Origin: Arthrobacter sp. AFG20 | GTDB taxonomy: Bacteria > Actinomycetota > Actinomycetes > Actinomycetales > Micrococcaceae | Reading direction: 5' to 3' | Length of the DNA: 64,000 nt | Assembly (NCBI RefSeq): GCF_002892795.1 | Contig: NZ_PJMC01000001.1 | Location: forward strand, 372,001-436,000 | Shown: in pieces, positions 54,074 through 64,000 of the stretch | Position numbering within the stretch: position 1 is the stretch's first letter | Layout of the letters: each line of letters begins with the position of its first letter | Made by a program: the position numbers and the translations under genes | Notes under the pieces: model-generated | The model's database searches: none | What the model was told of the DNA's origin: nothing | What the model saw: the letters and a program-made list of their open reading frames with translations, nothing else

Positions 54074-55180
54074 TCAGTAGCGCCGGGAGACCGTTGCCAT
54101 GGGGCATTCGAAGTGGCGTCCCGCAGCGAGCCCCACCTCATTGAGGTATCTGACGATGATTCCGAATGACGCCGCCAGCGTGGTCTCCGTGAAGGGAATC
54201 CCTTGTTTTTCGCAGTGCTGGCGAACAATCGCCGTTGCCTTGTGCAGTTGGGGGCGTGCCATGTCGGGGAAGAGGTGGTGCTCCACCTGGCGGTTCAGGC
54301 CGCCGAGCAGGATATCCATGAACCGGCCGCCGGAAATGTTGCGTGATGTGAGGACCTGACGGCTGAGGAAGTCGACGCGGCTGTCTGCCGGAAGCACCGG
54401 CATGCCCTTGTGGTTGGGCGCGAAGGACGCACCCATGTAGAACCCGAAAACAGCGAGCTGCACGCCGATGAAGGCGGCAGCCATGCCCAGCGGCAGGAAG
54501 GAAAACGCCAGCACCGGAAGGATGCTGAGGCGGGTCAGCAGGATCGGCAGTTCCACCCAGCGGTGCGTGACCTTGGTGCGCCGGAGGATGAAGCGGACAG
54601 AATCTATCTGCAGGCCGAGCCCCACAAGGAAGAGCAGGGGGAAGAAGAGCCAGCCCTGCTTTCGCGTGAGCAGGGCCAGCCGGCCCTGCCGTGCGGCCGC
54701 GGCTTCCGGGTGGAAGGCGATGGGGCCTGGGGCGATGTCCGGATCCTTGGAGATGACGTTGGGGTGGTTGTGGTGCGCCCCGTGTTTCTGCTCCCACCAC
54801 GAGTAGCTGACGCCGGCCACGGACGTTGCCAGGAGCCGTGCTGACCAGTCGTTGGCGCGCCTGGAGGCGAATATCTGGCGGTGGCCCGCCTCGTGGGCCA
54901 GAAAGCTCAGCTGCGTGCAGATGATGCCGAGTGCTGCGGCGATGAGGAGCTGGAACCAGCTCTGGCCGATCAGCGCGAAACCGAACCAGGTGGCTGCCAT
55001 CAGGACGACCAGGCTGGAGAACACGGTGATGTAGAAGCCCTGGCGCCGTTCCAGGAGCCCGGCGGCCCGCACCGTCTTAAGTAGGTCGGTGTAGCTCTGT
55101 GTGACCGGATTGGCCTGGCGGACCCTGCTGGCCCGGCTGATCCGGGGCTGCGGGCGCTCGGAAGTGATGGTGGACGTCAT
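54074..55180 (-). CDS. Fatty acid desaturase
   Basis: 368 aa membrane di-iron desaturase. Three histidine boxes: HEAGHRQIF, KHGAHHNHPN and QVEHHLFPDM. Several hydrophobic spans separate them, as in acyl-CoA/acyl-lipid desaturases (DesA3-like) that adjust membrane fluidity. ATG 55180 gives the conserved N-terminus; 55234 is also in frame. Divergent from argC. Confidence 0.88.
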   Translation of the reverse strand: MTSTITSERPQPRISRASRVRQANPVTQSYTDLLKTVRAAGLLERRQGFYITVFSSLVVLMAATWFGFALIGQSWFQLLIAAALGIICTQLSFLAHEAGHRQIFASRRANDWSARLLATSVAGVSYSWWEQKHGAHHNHPNVISKDPDIAPGPIAFHPEAAAARQGRLALLTRKQGWLFFPLLFLVGLGLQIDSVRFILRRTKVTHRWVELPILLTRLSILPVLAFSFLPLGMAAAFIGVQLAVFGFYMGASFAPNHKGMPVLPADSRVDFLSRQVLTSRNISGGRFMDILLGGLNRQVEHHLFPDMARPQLHKATAIVRQHCEKQGIPFTETTLAASFGIIVRYLNEVGLAAGRHFECPMATVSRRY

Positions 55181-55198
55181 GAACGGCGTGCCTCGTAA

Positions 55199-57552
<2,354 letters not shown>

Positions 57553-57582
57553 ATCCGCCGGCAACCCTGGAGAACCAGCCGC

Positions 57583-58542
57583 ATGAACACCCAGACCCGC
57601 GAGTCAACGTCCATGAGTGATGCCCAAGACAAGGCAGGCACCCTCATCGAAGCCCTGCCGTGGATCCAGCGCTTCGCCGGAACCACCATGGTGATCAAGT
57701 ACGGCGGCAACGCCATGGTCAATGACGATCTGCGCCGCGCCTTCGCCGAGGACGTCGTGTTCCTCCACCACGTGGGCATCCACCCCGTGGTGGTGCACGG
57801 CGGCGGCCCGCAGATCAACTCGATGCTGGGCAGGCTCGGCATCGAGTCGGAGTTCAAGGGCGGCCTGCGTGTGACCACGCCCGAGGCAATGGACGTGGTG
57901 CGCATGGTCCTCACCGGCCAGGTGGGCCGCGAACTGGTGGGCCTGATCAACTCGCACGGGCCCTACGCCGTCGGCATGTCCGGTGAAGACGGCGGCCTGC
58001 TGCGCGCCGTCCGCACCGGAACCGTCGTTGACGGCGAGCAGGTGGACCTCGGGCTCGTGGGCGAGGTGGTGGGAGTCGACCCCGCCGGCATCGTGGACAT
58101 TCTCGACGCCGGCCGGATCCCCGTGATCTCCACCGTCGCCCCGGAGATCACCGACGCCGGGGAAGCCGTGACGGGCACCGCCCGGTTCCAGCCCACCGGC
58201 CAGGTCCTGAACGTCAACGCGGACACCGCAGCGGCGGCCGTGGCCTCCGCGCTGGGCGCCTCGAAGCTGGTCATCCTGACCGACGTCGAAGGCCTCTACG
58301 CCAACTGGCCGGACAAATCCTCGCTCATTTCCTCCCTGACAGCCTCCGAGCTGCGGGACATGCTGCCCAGCCTCGAATCAGGCATGATCCCCAAGATGGC
58401 CGCCTGCCTCAAGGCGATCGACGAGGGCGTGGAGCGGGCGCACATCGTGGACGGCCGGCTGCCCCATTCGATGCTTCTTGAAACTTTTACGACGGCGGGC
58501 ATCGGCACCCAGGTTGTCCCGGACGAGGAGACGAACGCATGA
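57583..58542 (+). CDS. argB: Acetylglutamate kinase
   Basis: 319 aa. [30 protein letters not shown] and GMIPKMAAC are family motifs. The N-terminal extension and presence of the C-terminal end suggest an arginine-feedback-sensitive type, not proven. ATG 57583 follows GGAGAA; ATG 57613 is an alternative. Overlaps argD by four bases. Confidence 0.96.
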   Translation: MNTQTRESTSMSDAQDKAGTLIEALPWIQRFAGTTMVIKYGGNAMVNDDLRRAFAEDVVFLHHVGIHPVVVHGGGPQINSMLGRLGIESEFKGGLRVTTPEAMDVVRMVLTGQVGRELVGLINSHGPYAVGMSGEDGGLLRAVRTGTVVDGEQVDLGLVGEVVGVDPAGIVDILDAGRIPVISTVAPEITDAGEAVTGTARFQPTGQVLNVNADTAAAAVASALGASKLVILTDVEGLYANWPDKSSLISSLTASELRDMLPSLESGMIPKMAACLKAIDEGVERAHIVDGRLPHSMLLETFTTAGIGTQVVPDEETNA

Positions 58543-59816
58543 GCAACTTTGAACAATCCGCAGTCGTTGAGCAGTCCCCGGTGGTTGAGCTGGTCGAAAC
58601 CAAGGGCCATTCCAGCGGCGCCGACTGGTTGGCGCGTTACTCGTCGTCGCTGATGGGCGTCTTCGGTACGCCGCAGCGGGTGCTGGTCCGCGGCGCCGGC
58701 TGCCTCGTCTGGGACGCCGACGGCAAGGAGTACCTGGACCTCCTGGGCGGTATCGCCGTCAACGCGCTGGGCCACGCCCACCCGTTCGTGACATCGGTGA
58801 TCTCCAGCCAGCTGGCCACCCTGGGACACGTTTCAAACTTCTTCACCAGCCCCACGCAGATCGCGCTGGCCGAAAAGCTGCTGGAACTCAGTGCAGCCCC
58901 GGCCGGCTCCAAGGTGTTCTTCACCAACTCCGGGACGGAGGCCAACGAGGCCGCCTTTAAGCTGGCCCGCCGCAACTCCGGAACCGAGAGCGGCAAGCCC
59001 CGCACCCGGATCATCGCGCTCGAAGGCGCATTCCACGGCCGGACCATGGGTGCACTGGCGCTCACCGCCAAAGAAGCGTACCGCGAGCCCTTCGAGCCCA
59101 TGCCCGGCGGCGTTGAGCACATCCCGTTCGGGGACATCGAAGCGCTGCGCAACGCTGTGGATGACACCGTGGCTGCCGTCTTCTTGGAACCGATCCAGGG
59201 GGAGGCAGGCGTCCGGCCCCTTCCGGCCGGCTACCTGAAGGCCGCCCGCGAGTTCACCGCGGAGGCCGGTGCCCTGCTGATCCTGGACGAGGTGCAGACC
59301 GGCATCGCCCGCACGGGCAAGTGGCTGGCCAGCGAGGACGCCGGGATCGTCCCGGACGCCATCACCCTGGCCAAAGGCCTCGGCGGCGGTTTCCCGATCG
59401 GTGCGCTCGTCACGTTCGGAGCGCAGACGTCGTCGCTGCTGTCCGCGGGGCAGCACGGCACCACGTTCGGCGGCAACCCTGTGGCCACCGCGGCGGCCCT
59501 GGCCACCCTGCACGCCATCGAAAGCCAGCACGTGCTGGACAACGTCCGCGCCGTGGGCGAGCATATCCGTCAGGCTCTGCCCGCCGTCGACGGTGTCACC
59601 GAGGTGCGCGGCGAGGGCCTGCTGATCGGCTTCGACCTGGACGCCGACGTCGCCCCAGCGGCCGTGACCGCGGCCCTGGACGCCGGCTTCATCATCAACA
59701 GCCCCGGCCCGCGCACCATCCGCCTGGCCCCGCCGCTCATCCTGACCACCGAGCAGGCGGACCGTTTCCTGGCCGCCCTTCCGGCCATCCTGCAAACCGC
59801 AAAGGACGCACAGTGA
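58539..59816 (+). CDS. argD: Acetylornithine aminotransferase with repeat-derived N-terminal insert
   Basis: 425 aa class III PLP aminotransferase: [32 protein letters not shown] and PLP-lysine region [15 protein letters not shown]. Normal family start is near [17 protein letters not shown] (residue ~26). The preceding residues contain VVELVETK encoded by a sequence (58579-58601) that resembles an actinobacterial intergenic repeat, so the N-terminus has been lengthened by insertion. Confidence 0.95.
   Translation: MSNFEQSAVVEQSPVVELVETKGHSSGADWLARYSSSLMGVFGTPQRVLVRGAGCLVWDADGKEYLDLLGGIAVNALGHAHPFVTSVISSQLATLGHVSNFFTSPTQIALAEKLLELSAAPAGSKVFFTNSGTEANEAAFKLARRNSGTESGKPRTRIIALEGAFHGRTMGALALTAKEAYREPFEPMPGGVEHIPFGDIEALRNAVDDTVAAVFLEPIQGEAGVRPLPAGYLKAAREFTAEAGALLILDEVQTGIARTGKWLASEDAGIVPDAITLAKGLGGGFPIGALVTFGAQTSSLLSAGQHGTTFGGNPVATAAALATLHAIESQHVLDNVRAVGEHIRQALPAVDGVTEVRGEGLLIGFDLDADVAPAAVTAALDAGFIINSPGPRTIRLAPPLILTTEQADRFLAALPAILQTAKDAQ
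58579..58601. repeat. Repeat-like segment inside argD
   Basis: GTGGTTGAGCTGGTCGAAAC lies in frame within argD. From memory it matches, apart from one or two bases, the GGTTTCGACAAGCTCAACCACC-type repeat common in Arthrobacter and related genomes. A partial echo (CGTTGAGCAG) is at 58564-58573. Confidence 0.6.
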
Positions 59817-60820
59817 CTTCCACCGGCACCATCCGCCACTTCCTCAAGGACACGGACCTGAGCCCTGCCGAGCAGGCGGAAGTCCTGGAGCTCGCGGGAC
59901 GCATGAAGGCGGCGCCGTACAGTGTCCAGCCGTTCGCCGCCGAAGGCAGCGGCCGCAAGACCGTTGCGGTGATCTTCGACAAGACCTCCACCCGGACCAG
60001 GGTCTCCTTTGCCACCGGCGTGGCGGACATGGGCGGCAACGCCCTGATCATCAACCCGGGCGAGGCGCAGATCGGCCACAAGGAATCCGTGGAGGACACC
60101 GCCAAGGTCCTCGAGCGCATGGTTTCCACCATCGTGTGGCGGACCGGCGCGCACTCCGGCCTCGTTGCAATGGCCGAAAACTCCAAGGTTCCGGTCATCA
60201 ACGCGCTGTGCGACGACTACCACCCGTGCCAGCTGCTGGCTGACCTCCTGACCGTCAAGGAGCACAAGGGTGAACTCAAGGGCCTCACCATGGCCTACCT
60301 CGGCGACGCCGCCAACAACATGGCCAACTCCTACCTGCTGGCCGGCGTCACGGCCGGCATGCACGTCCGCATCGCCGGCCCCGAGGGCTACCTGCCCGCG
60401 GCCGGCATCGTGGCCGCCGCCCAGGAACGTGCCGCCGAGACCGGCGGCTCCGTCCTCATCACCACCGACGCGGCGGAGGCACTCAAGGGCGCCGACGTCG
60501 TTGCCACCGACACCTGGGTCTCCATGGGCCAGGAAGCCGAAAAGGAAGCACGGATGCAGCTGTTCCGTGAATACTCCGTGGACGAGGCCGCGCTGGCCCA
60601 GGCCGCTGCCGACGCCGTCGTGCTGCACTGCCTGCCCGCCTACCGCGGCTATGAAATTTCGGCCGGCGTGATTGACGGCCCGCAGTCCATCGTGTGGGAC
60701 GAGGCGGAGAACCGGCTGCACGCGCAGAAGGGGCTCATGGCCTGGCTCATGCACCGGTCCGGGCTGGCGTTCGTCGACGGTCTTTCTCCGGTTGAAGGCA
60801 CCGGGGAGAGCACGTTCTAG
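59813..60820 (+). CDS. argF: Ornithine carbamoyltransferase
   Basis: 335 aa. Carbamoyl-phosphate motif [10 protein letters not shown], substrate motif [11 protein letters not shown], and [12 protein letters not shown] are intact. GTG start overlaps argD by four bases. An in-frame upstream reading is within argD and not real. Confidence 0.96.
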   Translation: MTSTGTIRHFLKDTDLSPAEQAEVLELAGRMKAAPYSVQPFAAEGSGRKTVAVIFDKTSTRTRVSFATGVADMGGNALIINPGEAQIGHKESVEDTAKVLERMVSTIVWRTGAHSGLVAMAENSKVPVINALCDDYHPCQLLADLLTVKEHKGELKGLTMAYLGDAANNMANSYLLAGVTAGMHVRIAGPEGYLPAAGIVAAAQERAAETGGSVLITTDAAEALKGADVVATDTWVSMGQEAEKEARMQLFREYSVDEAALAQAAADAVVLHCLPAYRGYEISAGVIDGPQSIVWDEAENRLHAQKGLMAWLMHRSGLAFVDGLSPVEGTGESTF

Positions 60821-61356
60821 TGTCCACCAACCCGGCGGCCCCGGGCGCGAGCCCGGCCACCAAGACCGCCCGCCAGGCGCGGATCACCGCGATCCTGACC
60901 GGCGAATCGGTGCGTTCGCAGGCGGAGCTTGCGGCGCTGCTCGCGGACGACGGCGTGCAGGTCACCCAGGCCACGCTGTCGCGTGACCTGGTGGAGCTTG
61001 GTGCCGTCCGCGTCCGCGGCAAGGAAGGCGTGCTGGTGTACGCGGTCCCCGGTGAAGGCGGGGAGCGGGCGGCCAAGAGCGGGGTCAGCCAGGAAATCCT
61101 CGACGCCAGGCTGGCACGGCTGTGCGGCGAACTGCTGGTCACGGCGGAGGCCTCGGCCAACCTGGCCGTGCTCCGCACGCCGCCGGGCGCGGCGAACTTC
61201 CTCGCCCTCGCCATCGACCATTCCGTGATGCCCTCGATCCTGGGCACCATCGCCGGGGACGACACCGTGCTGCTGGTGGCCCGGGACCCGCTGGGCGGGC
61301 CGGACCTGGCGGCCCGGTTCCTGCAGCTCGCCGAGGAAGCCGGCACGGGCCAGTAG
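60820..61356 (+). CDS. argR: Arginine repressor
   Basis: 178 aa. N-terminal winged helix ([36 protein letters not shown]) and C-terminal arginine-binding hexamer domain ([13 protein letters not shown]). GTG start shares one base with the argF stop. It likely binds the box before argC and controls its own operon. Confidence 0.94.
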   Translation: MSTNPAAPGASPATKTARQARITAILTGESVRSQAELAALLADDGVQVTQATLSRDLVELGAVRVRGKEGVLVYAVPGEGGERAAKSGVSQEILDARLARLCGELLVTAEASANLAVLRTPPGAANFLALAIDHSVMPSILGTIAGDDTVLLVARDPLGGPDLAARFLQLAEEAGTGQ

Positions 61357-61431
61357 CGTCCGGCCGCTTTCTTCCACGACGTATAAACACAGACAAACAA
61401 AAAAACAAACAACAACTAAGGAGCATATTCC

Positions 61432-64000
<2,569 letters not shown>

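Overview
The window is high-GC actinobacterial chromosome, most like Arthrobacter/Pseudarthrobacter (Micrococcaceae). The reasons are gene order (dapA-rnj-ftsK-pgsA-cinA-clgR-DUF3046-recA-recX-miaB-miaA-dapF-hflX-dinG-lexA; infC-rpmI-rplT-rRNA methylase; pheST; argCJBDFRGH), strong G/C at third codon positions, LexA boxes of the TCGAAC-N4-GTTCGA type, and many genes that appear to be transcribed without a 5' leader. No rRNA, tRNA, CRISPR array, prophage or insertion sequence was seen.

Layout. 1-4.2 kb: the end of dapB, small membrane proteins, an acyltransferase-like membrane protein, a decayed dihydrofolate-reductase-like gene, an SOS-box-controlled DUF222-like fragment and a nitrilase-superfamily protein. 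4.3-19.6 kb: lysine/diaminopimelate genes (dapA, dapF) among RNase J, FtsK, PgsA, CinA-domain protein, ClgR, MarR-type regulator, RecA/RecX and MiaB/MiaA. 19.6-25.2 kb: hflX behind a candidate peptide-encoding leader, dinG, then lexA divergent from a LysM membrane protein of the SOS division-inhibitor type. 25.2-31 kb: hisC-hisB-hisH-(52-aa membrane protein)-priA-SseB-like-MFS. 31.1-34.8 kb: DUF1844 protein, then infC (ATT start, long tail, intrinsic terminator in its leader), rpmI, rplT and an rRNA methylase. 35-41 kb: GlsB-like protein, CDF and MFS transporters, MutT, MetNIQ methionine importer. 41.1-43.6 kb: an SOS-box-controlled radical SAM protein, a SIMPL protein and an HExxH-containing hypothetical. 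43.7-47.5 kb: structured leader and pheST. 47.6-55.2 kb: an M1 metallopeptidase and a 1329-aa Pls/PosA-type synthetase in one apparent operon, then a quinone oxidoreductase and a fatty-acid desaturase. 55.3-64 kb: the complete arginine operon except the last codons of argH.

The most unusual content. (1) The Pls-like synthetase has adenylation-pocket residues reading close to a lysine code and lies directly upstream of an M1 peptidase, suggesting a poly-(amino acid) synthesis/hydrolysis pair. (2) Candidate attenuating leaders precede infC, hflX and possibly pheS. (3) A local SOS regulon covers recA, lexA, the LysM gene, the DUF222 fragment and the radical SAM gene. (4) Repeat-like sequences lie in frame near the N-termini of argD and argH, and a perfect 22-bp-arm palindrome follows the rRNA methylase gene. 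(5) A recurrent TANNNT-N6/7-(A/G)TG arrangement marks probable leaderless genes.
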